DNA of 64,000 nucleotides. It comes from Diphasiastrum complanatum (lineage: Eukaryota; Streptophyta; Lycopodiopsida; Lycopodiales; Lycopodiaceae). Under the pieces are notes generated by a model. The model searched no databases and was not told the DNA's origin. It saw only the letters and a list, made by a program, of their open reading frames with translations. The translations under genes and the position numbers were made by a program. This document shows, one piece after another, positions 1 through 13,100 of this stretch (position 1 is the first letter of the stretch; each line of letters begins with the position of its first letter). The stretch covers positions 14,948,290 to 15,012,289 of the forward strand of contig CM055110.1 of NCBI GenBank assembly GCA_029204225.1. Direction: 5' to 3'.

Positions 1-140
1 AATAAGTTTAACATCAAAGACCACTACAGGAGGAGAATATTTCTTAATCAGCTTGTAGAGTAACATTTTTGTTGTGAGCATTTAATTGAGTAACATTTGC
101 AAACTTATTGAATCACAGCTGTTTCTTTCTCTTTTTGCAG

Positions 141-1141
141 CTAGATTTTCATTCCTACAATAAAGAAGATGATGATTATCAAGGGTATGACTACAGCTTG
201 TTTGGGAAGCTTTCAGCTGTCCGGATTGTGTTTCTATACAGGTTCATTCAAGAGGTGATACCAATTTGGGAAGGCTATCTAAAATTTATTTCTCCTTTGA
301 ATCTGTTGAATTTCAAATTTATTTGTAATTGCCAATGTTCACTTTATGTGAAGTGCGATTTTGATTACATTGAGCTGCTTCTAATGGAATAATCTTTGAG
401 CTACTTTTTGAAATTCGATGTTGTCTGATGCTTTGCTGGTTCTTGTGCATACATAGGTGATTGCTTATTTTGGTGCTCTAGCAACACCTCAAGTACAGGA
501 AGTTATTACAGTGGTTGACAATGTTGGAGGAATTGAGAGGATGATACCACAAGCTGACATGGATGGGGCACCAGCAATTAAATTGAACGTGTCATTAGAC
601 ACCCCAATAATAATTGTGCCACGCAAATCTTCTAGCAAAGAGTGCGCATCTGTTTTAATATCAAATAAGAAATTATTTTTGAACTGTGTGGCCTGTTTCT
701 CCTTTTATTCTGCCTGAAGCATCATAGATTTGTGAGGGATTTAGGAGGTTTGAGAAAGATGGTAAGATTCATTGATTAATGTGAAATGTCGAAGATACAG
801 GTTTATGCAGCTAGATTTGGGGCGACTTGAGGTATATAATATCTTTGAGTGGCATGGAGGTAGAAGAAATGAACCATCTGCAATCCATCTGGATGTCCTT
901 TCTGTTGAGGTATACAGTGAACAGTTTTTTGCCTAGGAACAGAGGTTTAGATGATTTTGGTACCCAATTTTAACAAGCGATGATTTCTTGTTTGCAGATT
1001 ACAGGAATAAACATGTTTGTTGGAATTGAGGGCAAACTTGGAAAGGCAATGATACAAGAAGCCAGTGGAGTGCATATTAAAGTTTCTCGGCCACTACGAG
1101 ATCTATTCAAACAAATGCCAGAAGTACAAGTTGATGTGCAG
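141..1141 (+). CDS. VPS13: VPS13 exons 1-4 of this window
   Basis: Exons 141-254, 457-641, 801-909 and 998-1141, separated by introns of 202, 159 and 88 bp. The first begins after TTTTTGCAG and encodes [20 protein letters not shown] then [17 protein letters not shown]. The second starts in phase 0 with [16 protein letters not shown] and ends with two bases of a split Glu codon. The third completes it and runs [20 protein letters not shown]. The fourth carries [20 protein letters not shown] and ends VQVDVQ at a GTGCGT donor. Order and content match the region of VPS13 just before the block containing MSDKEY. Bases 1-140 are intron; the preceding exon is outside the window. Confidence 0.88.
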
Positions 1142-4100
1142 GTGCGTTTCAAGCACAGTCCATATTGTTTAAGCGCTTATGTTTAGAGATGATATATTTC
1201 CTCTAGGTTCTAATTTGATTGATTCTTTTAAATAGAAAAGCAGGCTTTAAGGTGCTGTGGTGTCGAATCCTGACAATCAAAGGCTTCCTTTGTGACAATG
1301 CTTGAGGGAATAGGGGATGTTGAGTTTTCTATGATGATCTAGGCTTTAGTCACTAAATCTTGACTTTGCTGCAAGTGGAATCTTTTGACACAATCCAATT
1401 TATTGGAAGAGCAGTTATATAATAAATTTGAGAATTTGATGAGTAATATTGTGAATAGGATGCCCCAAGTGACTCATGGGATCAATTGTTGTTGAATGTC
1501 TTTAATGATGGTGGTGAGATGTTAAGATTGTTAAATTTAGCCTAGGAAAACAGGAACAAATTGATCCTAGTCCTGGTGGTGGGGCCTAAAAGTGTGATGT
1601 AATTAAATCTAGAAGCTTAGCTGTTGAAATGAAAATTTTGAATTCAAGTGACCAAGCCAAGGGATGAAGAGCCTCTGGCTCTGAGAACAAATGATTTTTC
1701 ATCAGGGAGACTTAAAGAGGTTCAGCATTTGACATCAGTAAGTGTCCTTGGATGTGAGTAGAAGATGCTGAACAACCTATCATTGAGACACAACTAACAA
1801 GATGGCAAGTTACATCCTTGTTACTTTTGATAGGACTTTTGATTTAAATTTAGCTAAAGCTTTGGTACAATAAAGAAAGGCATGTAAGAAAAGGTACAAA
1901 GCCTTGACCGCGTATCTTGCACTTTGAAGTTGGTCATTGAAGTTAGAAGGGTGAATATGGAAGCTATGAGTGAAATTCATCCAATTACCAATTGTCTAAT
2001 AAGAAGACTCAACTTGTCAACTAGGCCCATAAGGCTCTCGCAATCTCCACCTAGTAAAGAAAGAAGTAATCAATGGCTGAGGAGGAAAATGCTGAGATGT
2101 CCCGGAAATATCTCGCCTCAATATTAACATCGCTCGTACCATAAGAGTGACACACCGGGTGTCCTCATAGGCTATGAGTGAGCGTAGAGTGGTAGGCATG
2201 TCTTGAAACAAGCAGTGATATCTCCCTCTGATCTCATTGTATACATGACATCTAAAGATAAAATGCTCCTCAGACTCCACCTCACCTAGAGAGCATAACT
2301 GACAGATCCGCTCCTCTCTAGGAATATTGTGGAACCTCCCAATCTCGATAGCTAAGTGAGAAGACACCCTGAGCTGTCCTAGTGTGAATTTGAGGCAACG
2401 TGATAGTCTTGAGTCCAAGTAGCGTGGCATGACTTGAATCCCTGCTCCATCTAGCTCCATAAAGTGTATCCGGTAGAAAGCAGGCTTAACCCCTAACTAG
2501 CGACTCCAGGTCTGCTCTTAATGTGCTCAATAGAGAAATCGTCTGATATACTGATGGGTGCCTGAGGGAAGTTCTGCAATGGAAATACCAAATGACTCAA
2601 GGATGTGAGATGCCTGAGAGAACCATGATAATCTATAGCCCTGATCATGGAGATAATGTGAGGAGGATAGTGCAAGCTGTGTGTATCGTTTGTCCATCTC
2701 TGGTAATGCCTGCACCCTCTGAATATAGGTGATGAGCTGAAGAGCTGCCTCAATTTGTATACGTGATGTTATGGCCATATTCAGCTAAGGACATGGAATA
2801 GTCCTAATATGGTAGACCGGCCCTCCAGTGTTCGAGATTATTGGTCACGCCTAGATTTTATTCCATTTATTCACTTTAACAAGTATCGGAAAGCTAGTGT
2901 CTTAAAAGAGGAAGCAGCCTAGCATTTACTTGTGTCTAAGGAGTTTTTAGGGGCCTTCGCTAATGAATTTTTTGGATAACCGAAAAATTTAAGGGAGGAA
3001 GAAAATGAGACACCTGAGTAGGGAAATGTGATAGTGTTGTGTAATTTGGATTGGTTAATAATCCATGTATGGAAATCGCATAGCACCGGGTTGTGAAATT
3101 CATTAAATTGAATTTATTTTGAATATCTATAGGACCATGAGTTGACCCTATTTGTTATTGGAAATTGTGACATTGGAACGAGAATGATACATGGTTCACA
3201 TTTGTACTATAAAGAGCCTTATTCCTAAGAGTTGGAACTCTTGGAAGGTAGGAATTTGGGAAAGTTAGTACCAATCGGATGGGTTGTTTATGTGACGGTA
3301 AAGCCATGTGCAGATTCTTGTTAAATCACAATTTTGTTATTGGATTATTGCGATCCATTAGGAACAAATATGGGGGTACTCCAGTACTTGGTCGAATAGA
3401 TGTGCATATCTGGTATTGGATCCAGATAGAGTTTTTAGATCTCTGGATTATCAGATTATGCGGTTTAAAGATCTTCTTGAAGTTGATAATTGAGAGTAAT
3501 GTTTCTATCACTCGGGATAAGATATTTTATGATTTTGAGGAAAAAGTTCGGTTTGTAATAGTATTGATACTCATTACTGACTTTTTCGAATCTTTGATAT
3601 CTTATACGTTGTCTCATGAGAACTTTTTAATTGAAATTATGGAATTTCTTTTAAAAGGGGGAGAAGAAATTGATAGGAATAAGACTTGCATGGGATCAAC
3701 CAGTTGCATAGATTTCTTTTGTGGAATCCAGTTTGTGTGCAATGGTAGAACTATCCAGTGGAATAGAGGAAATCTCTAGTGATTGTTTTGTATAATCTGG
3801 AACTAGAGTGATTTTGGGAGTTTTGAGCTGTGAGATATTCATGAATATGGGAAGTAGTGGTAAAGATTAAAATAAGGTCACTGATTGTCTACCAAGTACC
3901 ATTTAGTTATGGATTAGATCAGTGGAATAGAGCTTTAATCTTAACCTTATGTCCAAAGATGTCTATATAAGTCAGCCTAATGTTGGTTTGTGCACTAAGA
4001 TATGAAGTAGGCTGAATGATTGAAGGAATTTTGTTGATAAAAGTATGATAATTGGAAAACTTGTGATGTGGAATTATTCACTTCAGAGATTTCCCAGATA

Positions 4101-7100
4101 TGTTATTTACTCAAGAGAAATAGAATCTTCCGTAGCTGAGTTACAAGATTCTCAGTGAGATATGTGAGTAACATATGCAGATTTTGGAGAAATCAGCCAG
4201 ATAAGGACATATGTGTTTATGTACTGGGTCATAGTGAGATTTTTCTCATATGTGCACGATTAATCTTGTTTGGATCTAGTATGAATTCCTGGTTACTAAG
4301 GTTATCTGGTGCACTTAACCTAGTTGTTTAACATAGACATATGATCAAGTATTGTGTTTGACAATTACTTGCTGAGTAAACAGATCTGTTCTAATAGATC
4401 TATAGGTTAACTTAAAAAATGATTTGGATAATGATCTAAATGTGGTGTTATACTAGTATAAATAAGATCTGCACCTAGTTTCTAAATCAGGAGCAATTAA
4501 TTTGAGTAGTTGATTTACTACTGTGGAAGTTAATTGGTAAAATGGACAGTGTGAAGAGAATTCACCGAAAACTGTCTGTTTTATGTGTATCGCTTGTAAG
4601 ACACATAATTTATGAGTCATTCGGATTCATCGAGGAATTGTGTGCATAGGATACTGAATTCTTGGATGATTATTTCTCAGTTGAGAAATAAACTTGATTC
4701 ATTAGTGATAGTATCCCTGTGAGCTCAATTGGATACCGGATCCTAATGGTGCCAAGAATGGTAAACTGAATTTTGGGAATTCAGCAGAACTTTGTATCCC
4801 TAGATGCTGTTCTAGGAGATTGTATAAAGTTTATGTTGTTAAAGACGAATGTTGTAAAGGTCTTTTATTTCTTGGTTGATTGTAGAATTTGGAACTCATA
4901 ATTTGATTAAGAATCAGCTTGGAAGAATATTCTTGGAATCCAGTTATTTTCCTTGTGGTAAAGATTTCAGAATGATTCTTTTTTTTCTTGAGTTGTATGT
5001 TGTACATATACTCCAGTATCTTCCAATGATTAAATCTGGTTTTGGAATCCTGTAAATTATGATTGACGAATCATAAGATTCTAAATGTTTATGATTGACA
5101 GATCATAAATTGATTCTTAGGGGTCATTAGAAGCTTATAAGGAAATGTGAGGATTCTTAAGATAATGAGTAATTCTTGATCAATTGGGTGAGTCAAGGAT
5201 TTAGATCTGTTGGTTGAACTCTAAATTTCTTTACTCCAGTACATACTTGAGATTGTGTGGATCTCACATGCATTTTCATTAAGTAATTACTTACTTATGA
5301 GGAATTTGCTTATCTTTCAGATTGTAGTTTATAAGTGCTTGTGTGCAAAGTTCAGTATATATAGGAATTTGCTTATCTTTCAGATTGTAGTTTATAAGTG
5401 CTTGTGTGCAAAGTTCAGTATATATCTCCAGATTTATAGGAGACAGATAAATCTATTAAGATGCGGATAGATGCTGATTTCTTGCATATGGTGCTAGAAA
5501 TGGGTCTGTAAACTCATTAAAGTAACTGCAGTACTCTGGATCGAGTTATAATTGTTTGAGACTTCATGGATCTCCTAGAGATTTTAGATGACTGAATTGT
5601 GGAATTTTAGAATATTCGTATATTCTAAGAATATGTGTACCAAGAAGCATTATTTTCTGCAAGATATTGAAATGGAATTTCTTCAGCTTTTGGATTTGAT
5701 TTCTGAAATAAGGTGAATCACCTAGTGGTTTATGTAATTAGGATTACATGAAGGTGATGAAGTTTTGTTTTGGAGTAGATCAACCCATGTGGAGGATTTA
5801 TAGCTTAGTGTATCTTTTGGAATTTGAGTTAGTATTGTTGCATCTCTGAGTACTTATTCAGATGGAGAGATCAGACTAAGAATAATGATTCATGGGAATG
5901 ATTTGAAAGCTTAAGGAATAGTTTCATGTATTCTTTTTTCCGTTCTGAGGACAGAACCTGTTTAAGGGAGGAAGAATGTTATGACCATATTCAGCTAAGG
6001 ACATGGAATAGTTCTAATATGGTAGACCGGCCCTCTAGTGTTCGAGATTATTGGTCACGCCTAGATTTTATTCCACATCGAGGCCTGTTGGTGACTAATG
6101 ACCTTGAGAGGACCCAGACACTCTAATTGAGACATATGGAGTAGTGCATGTATGTGTGACTGATATAGGCAGGAGGTATGCATGAAGAGCTGTGACCTAT
6201 TTATAGTTGACCTGCATGGGGATTGCATGTGCTCATGCACAGGATCCTACTCTCTATATATTCCGTCGACGATTTTGGTCTAGGTTACCTGTAGAGCTCT
6301 TCTCCTCTTGCTATCACATGACATGGCTTGGGGGCTAGATCCAGGAGGATTCTCTAGGAGGGATCTAGGATTGGTTGGGTGGTTTTGCTCCACAGTCTCT
6401 CTTGTGTTTTCCTATCCTCATCTTAGGGGTTTTTTCCCTAGTGCTCTTTACACGTGGAACTGCAAACTCAGCTAGAAGAATATGTGGAACATAAGGCTTC
6501 ACTCGAATCAACCGAGCTAACATGGTGGTCTGTAACTGTGAAAGAATGGCCCATTGTGAAGAGGGGAGACCTGAACACCATGCCTCTTCTGCATTTAGAG
6601 CCGTGGGGGTGACAATGATATCAAAGAGGCAACACTCACTGCGAGCATCCTGGATGGACTTCCGAAAACAAAACTGCTCTAGCTGAACAAGGGAGGCATG
6701 TCCCTTCCCCAGTCGAGTGGTAGCAGCCTGTCTCATACTAAAAGTAGGACACGGGAAAAGGATCCCCAGGTATGTATATGAAGGGACCACCTCTAGAACC
6801 TGTCCATAAGAAATGAGCTCCTGTCGCTGCATGAATGCTCGAGAAGTGTTGAAAACCATAACTTTGGTCTTCCCAATATTCACCCCTGGGCCCCATCTGG
6901 TACAGGACTCATGTAAGCAATCCAACTCACTCCCAACCGTTCAACCGGATGGATCTGTCGCTGTAGGCCCTCTGTAGTCGGTGAGACTAGCACAACATCA
7001 TCGGCATAAAGAAGGATAACAATCAAGAGATCTCCAAGCCTGCAACCAGTACCACCACACTATGTAATGACTCTCTCCAACTCATCAATATACAGGCCAA

Positions 7101-10100
7101 AGAGGATCGGTGAAAGGGAGCAACCTTGCTTCACCCCAATAGTGCTCCAAATATGATCAGAGATGCCACTACTATGTCGGAAACATCCCAGGACGCGCTC
7201 ATAAAGCGCCATCACAGCCAAATTGACGTCGGTGGAGAAGCCAAGATCTCGGAGTCTTTGAATAAGCAAGGCACGAGGAACAGAATCAAAGGCCTTCCTG
7301 AAGTCCACAAAATAGCAGTAAACCCTGTCTTTCCCTTGCTTAGCTTCCTCAATCAAGGCCCGTAACGTGAAGATGTGATATGTAGTAGAATAATGAGCCC
7401 GAAAACCTGCCTGACCCATAGCATGTAGTCTCCTAGTCTATGCCTCTGAGCTCACAACCGACTGAAGTATAGAGCTTTGCCAAGACATGCCCAATCATGA
7501 TAGTGCGGTAGTTACTAGAAATCATATGGTCACCATTCTTATGCATGGGATGGATGATGTTAGCGCACTAGGACGAAGGGAAACCAGAAACAACTGCGAA
7601 ATTAAGAAGAGTGGCTATGGTGGGAGCGAGTAAGTCGGATGCATGGGCAAGGAGTTCAGACTCGAGGTCTTCGATATCTCTGGCTTCATGGGACTTCATC
7701 TTCTTAATGGCAGCAAGTACCATATCGGATGTGAAGAAGGAGAACTCAGATAGCCTTGGAGATATGGAGATGGGTGAGTCAGTGGGGAAAATATATAAGC
7801 GAGTAGCGTAATCAGTCCAAATGCAGAGTTCTTCCAAGAGGTGGTGGAGAACGGGGAATGAACTCACGCTAGAAAGTGCTCGAGGAAGAATTGAAAAGAT
7901 GGTCAATAAGACGTTTCCCTTCAAAGTCATCAAAAGCACGCTTTTTACGGCGGAGAACATGGTGGTAAGAATGTTGGGAAGATCGAAGCAAGAGCAGAAC
8001 ATGGATATGTGAATAGGTGACTAAAGGATGAAGAGAACGACACTGGGCATCCCAGGGAGGGTGCAGTGATCAAGATGTGTGTCGGGTTTTGCTGGGATCG
8101 GGCTTGGTGGGAAAGGCTAGTCAAGCGGCAGTGTGGAGGGAGGTGGTGAGAAAAGCGCCTTGGGTGTCAATTGGACTATCATGGGGAAAGGAGTGTAGAA
8201 GCGAAGCCAGGCAGTGCCGGTACATTGGCATGTAGATGGGGTCAAATGTGTATTTGGGTGCTCGAGTAAGCGTAGGTAGTGAAGATGGATGAGTGGGCAG
8301 AAGGTGGCTGATATCGAAAGACAGAAAGGAGTGATCAGAAAGGGTGGTGGGGGAAACGTGGAAATCAAAGACAATGGATACGAAGGATGGTGACTCCATG
8401 AGATAGTCAATGACACTATGTCCTCCACTGTGAGGATGACATGTATATTTGTCTGAATGTGGCCAATAATTGTGGTTATGGACGGATGTAGGTGGGCATA
8501 TTAACCTCAACTTGGAGCTTTTGCTAGTAGTTAGGTTCTGTCAAGATGGTGTTTTTGATTGTGATGACTCTGTACGATGTATTGTGATGATAATGGAGAT
8601 TTGTTAGGTACGCACGCACGCACACCACACACACACATCCACACACACCATTGTGGCCACTGCACGTGAGTATGTCCCGTACTCACGTATGATGAGTGGA
8701 AGTATGCCAAAGTTCAGATCTGTGGAGGTTTCACAAATGCAAATCTGTAAGTCTGAATCATTGAATTTGGAGAGCTGATACTAGATATATCTACCAATAT
8801 GAACTTTGATTCAAGGTTGGAAAAATATTTCCTATTGAATTGACTTCATGTTTAAGGTAACAAGACCATCTGCTTTTAGGTGCTTACTTACAGCTTTCAG
8901 GTGAACTTGAGATCATTATTTTAGTTAGTGCACATTGCCAATGTGGATACATGTCAGAGTCCTTTTGGAATAGATGATCCATAATAGTACAAATATGTCT
9001 TATTTTTATGTCTATCTTTGTCAAGTGTTGAAAGGCTTCTTTTCTAGAGTTGATTCGTAGCTTTTGTATTGAGTGAACAGGTTGAAAGCTTGCGTGGAAT
9101 AATGTCCGATAAGGAGTATCTTGTCATCACAGATTGTGCAGCAACTAACGTGGGTGAACCAGCAAAATTTCCTCCAAACTTCAGAGATGACCACTCTAGT
9201 GAACCAGAGGATCTAGAGTTTTCGGTTGTAAAGCATCAGGAACCAGAAAGGGAAGAAGCTACTTCTCACAAAAGCAATTCTGAAGAACAAGCTTTTTCCA
9301 CCTGGACAAAAGTCTGGGTAACTGTTGATGTGAAGCATTCTGAGCTAGAACTGTGCACTGGTGACCGGGATCTGTCTCTAGCTCGCGTACAGGTAAGGCT
9401 TTCCATGTGGTTTATGGTTTTTCTATCTCATCTCCAGGAATGGTTTCAGCTTCATGACTAATCTAAAAGATTACTATTGGATGATGATCAAAGTTAAATC
9501 TTAGTTTCTGGGTGAGTAGGGGATGACTCCTTGGCACTTGCTGGTGGCACACTAAAGGGTCATTTTGTATAATCATACTGCCTTGCATAACAGATTCAAG
9601 GATTGTGGCTTGGGTATCGAAACACATCTACTGACGAAATGGATCTTTATATCACAGTACCAAAGCTATCTATTTTTGATGAGCGTGCTGGAACAAAGCC
9701 TGAGATGCAACTAATGCTTGGCTCCGTAACAGATGTTGAGAACTGTGTTTCAGAAAATACCGCGGAAGTACAAACTTCCATCCAATCAGATTCTGATGTG
9801 AATTTGACAATGCTGGTGATGGACTTGCGAATGAAGCCTGACTCACAAGCTTTTGTTATACGAATCCAACGGCCTCGGCTTCTTGTAGTGGTGGATTTTA
9901 TACTTTCAGTTGCTCAGTTTTTTGTACCCTCATTGAGCACCCTTACTGGACAAGATTCAGCAAATATTAGGAAAGATCCTATAGTTGCTTGTGATTATAT
10001 TAGATTGACGGCTTCGGATTACCAGCAAAAAGAGAATGTGGTTACTCTTTCTTCAGATTGTCAACTTATTGCTGATGCTCATGACGTGGATGAATTTATT

Positions 10101-13100
10101 TATGATGGATGTGGAAGTTCTCTCTATTTAAACTTGAAGGATTATGTTCCATACTCGATTTCACAGCCTCTTATTGTCGTTGGTTGTGGCAAGAATTTGC
10201 GTTTCAAAAATATTCACATTAAGGTATCTCTGTCTGACTGGGTCAAGATGCGCAACTGACTGATTTTTCTTTCTGCATGCTTAAACAAAAATATCAAATT
10301 GAGTAGGCACCATACAGATGCTTACATATTTTTTGATCCAACTGTAATGCATACAGAATGGCTTGCGAATAAATGAATGCATTTCTCTTGCTAGTAATAG
10401 CAGCTATAGCATTTCTCCAGAGGATGGCGTCATTATAAGCAATCTGAGAGAAGATGCCTTAAGATTGGATGCCGATGAAGCCTTGGGTGATAGTGTTGGT
10501 GCCAGCCCTTCAGGTCAGGTGACGACTGGTGGTCAAAAAACTGAAAATACAGACCTCAACTTAGTCCTTGATATACAGGTTCATGGCTTTTTCCCATTTA
10601 TGAGTACGTGTGAATATGTAATTTTGTTAGTATAAATGATCTGTGAACATGGTTATTAAACTCTGGTAGCTTTTGGTTTTTTTCGTAGTACTCAGCTGTT
10701 AAGGATCCTTGTGTTGTTTGATTATCTTGTCATCCATTCACATTTGGCTTGATCAGCAAGTTCCTTATAGCCTGATCCATATAATACAAAAGCAGAAAAG
10801 TGTTGTGCATGAATCATAACCAATCAATCAACAAGCCTCAATTTTGCAAACCTGGAAATGGGAATCGAATGGAATAAGAGGAAAGTGCTGCCAATAAGTT
10901 CCTTATGCATATTTCCTTGTTGAGTGACTAGGAAATGGATACTGTCCACAGCTTAGGGAGTCCGGAATGCAGGTGCTCAAGGTCTCAGGAATAGAGCTTT
11001 TTCTTGTCCTCTTTATGAAGCAGTCAAATGTATGATTAGATATTTAATGTCCTTTGTCTCGTTCATTTCCATCTTTAGTTTGTAATTCAAGCATATTTAT
11101 TGTGTTTGATTTAGACATATCACCACTTCGTGCCTCTTTTTATTCTTGTTATAAGCGTGTTTGCAGTGTCATGGAGTCACACTTATGTTACTGTTTGTTT
11201 AATGAGTTTATATGAGCACTTGCAAAAATTTTACAGGGTGGAAGGGCCACAGACCTGGCCCTTCTTCCTCAGAATATCAGGTCGAAGGGCTTGGAGAGTC
11301 TCCCATCTGGAAGGTGCAGCGAGTTGGGCACCGGGTGAGGTTGGTCTAAAATAAACAGAGAAACAAAGGACCTGACGGCCTTAGAATATTTGACTGATGC
11401 TTTTTGTATAGGAGGCTGTTGTATCAGTCGTCATACAAGTTGGACACATCCAAATTTAGGTATATCACAGTCGATAAACTGTAGATCCACGAGCTCCACA
11501 TTTGTAACCTTTGTAAAATGACCACTGAATGGATTGATGATGCACAATATTTTGTTGAAGTGTCAAATCTGTAAGGGGTGACAGAATGTGACACTTAGTA
11601 TCCTTGTCTTTTTGCTTCTTTGGCCTCTTGTTAGCTTGGACTGATCATCCAATGTCCTTAGCATTTTCTTAACAATTTATTACCAAAACCATTATGAACA
11701 ATTTCTTCCACTGACATTAATCCAACCCAATGAGTTTGGCTCAGTTGGTTACCTTGGCATCCAAAGTTTCTTTGGTCCTCCCCTGGAAACCAAGAAGCAT
11801 TGACATCAATCCATGTATAGGAGCATTGAGTTTTGTGTTCTTATTCTTCAGATCCCACATTGCCATAGGAGGACAATTGATATAATCCGGATTAGGATAA
11901 AAAAATATGCTACCAGAGAAGATGTCCTCAAGAATGATGCCGACTAAGCAACGTCCTTTCTAGTTCTTTGCACTTAGAAGTAAGTTCTTGCAAAATAGCA
12001 GTTATATTCTTGATCTTTAGGAAGCAATAAATTTGTGAACATTAGGATGCATCAGAAGTTTTCTTGTACAAATCCAAAATTCCTATCAAGTTTAAAATTT
12101 CCAAATGGATCCAAACGGTATAGAACATCCAAGCCTTGTCGACCATCATGGCGATTGGTTATGATAAAAGTGTATCAAATCTTGAACAAGTCAATGAAGT
12201 GCTGCCACAATGAAAAATATAGTGAAACATCTGGGCCCTCCATGGTTGAAGAAGACTTTCAAGCAAGTATCAGTTTGAAGTACATTCTTACACAGATTCT
12301 GGAGCTTAATACACTGAAGAAGACACTTGTTTCAATGGAAATCAAAACTACCATAAATATCTGCGATCATAGCATGAGTGGCGTACAATATTCATCAAAC
12401 ATCTGTCTCTAGAAACTTGGAATAGAGATGAATCACGATTCTTGTTAAGCTTATTATCCTCAATAATTTTCAATCTGGCCATGAGCGAGGTCACTTAACT
12501 GAGGATCTGCGAGAATGGGAAGCAGCTTGTTGAGTGTCACTGAAAAGTGAGTGTATGTTTTGGCTTAAGGTGAATTCAAATATGTGCAGTTTGTCAGTAT
12601 GCAAGTGCCAAAAAGGGTTTTGATGTGAGTGCCGTAAAGTTCTCCGTTACAAATGTCAGCAAATTTTTTTTCAGTATATCTAAAAGTTAGATAGGGTGAG
12701 TATTGAAGGGTTGATGCAAGACTCAAATTGCCTTCACACAACTCTAAAATAGCAATTTTCAGAAAGCGTGTCATTTATTTTCCAATGGGCAAGCTGAGTG
12801 GAAGTGTCGTACTGACTGGTAAGCTATTGTATTGTTGCTGGAACATGGGCATATATAAGAACACCAGAGGAGCAGGTGAATAAGGAACCCACAAGAGGAA
12901 ACCATTGTAACCCTCAAACATGTTCGAATCTTTTTGCAAACATATTTGAAACAAGTTTGAACATGGAAGTTTCAAAGTTTTTTTGGGGGCCTATGGCCCC
13001 AAAAAGGCAAAAAGGCCCCCACATGATTTTCAGGGCCCATTCGAACCCTGACCAAAGACAAATGATTGTCACCTGGGTCTTGTGATTTATGGATCCTTAA

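Larger units (their letters stand above)
2767..6452 (+). mobile_element. decayed LTR retrotransposon with non-coding interior, inserted in LINE-1
   Basis: The sequence starting TGTTATGGCCATATTCAGC at 2767 recurs at 5977 (TGTTATGACCATATTCAGC), with about 99 bp of close similarity. The second copy follows a purine-rich tract (AAGGGAGGAAGAA), as a 3' LTR follows its polypurine tract. The element ends at ...TTTACA (6452), giving TG...CA termini. Removing 2767-6452 rejoins the LINE ORF. Flanks show CGTGA before and CGTGG after, a near-match 5-bp target-site duplication. The 3' LTR is about 476 bp (5977-6452). The 5' LTR is cut after about 99 bp, so its remainder and probably the primer-binding site are deleted. 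The 3.1 kb interior has no recognisable gag or pol and may be a non-autonomous large-derivative type element. Confidence 0.7.
2036..8510 (-). mobile_element. LINE-1 (non-LTR retrotransposon), 5'-truncated, split by an LTR element
   Basis: Minus-strand LINE remnant read from about 8510 down to about 2036. It starts inside the APE endonuclease (block with [12 protein letters not shown] and [10 protein letters not shown], 8300-8460), passes the start of the RT region (7568-7750), the RT core (7060-7419, [20 protein letters not shown] and [20 protein letters not shown]) and a post-RT region (6453-6925). After the 2767-6452 insertion it resumes with the C-terminal CCHC-like knuckle (CQLC, then [10 protein letters not shown]). 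It is the same family as the + strand copy at 59931-62230, which shows the uninterrupted order. Several frameshifts and stops make it non-functional. ORF1 and the N-terminal endonuclease are missing, as is usual for 5'-truncated LINE insertions. Confidence 0.85.

Noticed and set aside
3279-3779. 166-codon plus-strand ORF as a gene
   Set aside because: Lies in the non-coding interior of a decayed LTR element, no domain recognised and composition typical of A/T-rich chance frames.
11730-11800. tRNA-derived SINE
   Set aside because: TGGCTCAGTTGG fits an A box, but no B box (GGTTCGA type) or tail follows at the right distance.
12035-12412. 125-codon plus-strand ORF as a gene
   Set aside because: No family signature, no supporting splice context and surrounded by ordinary intron sequence.
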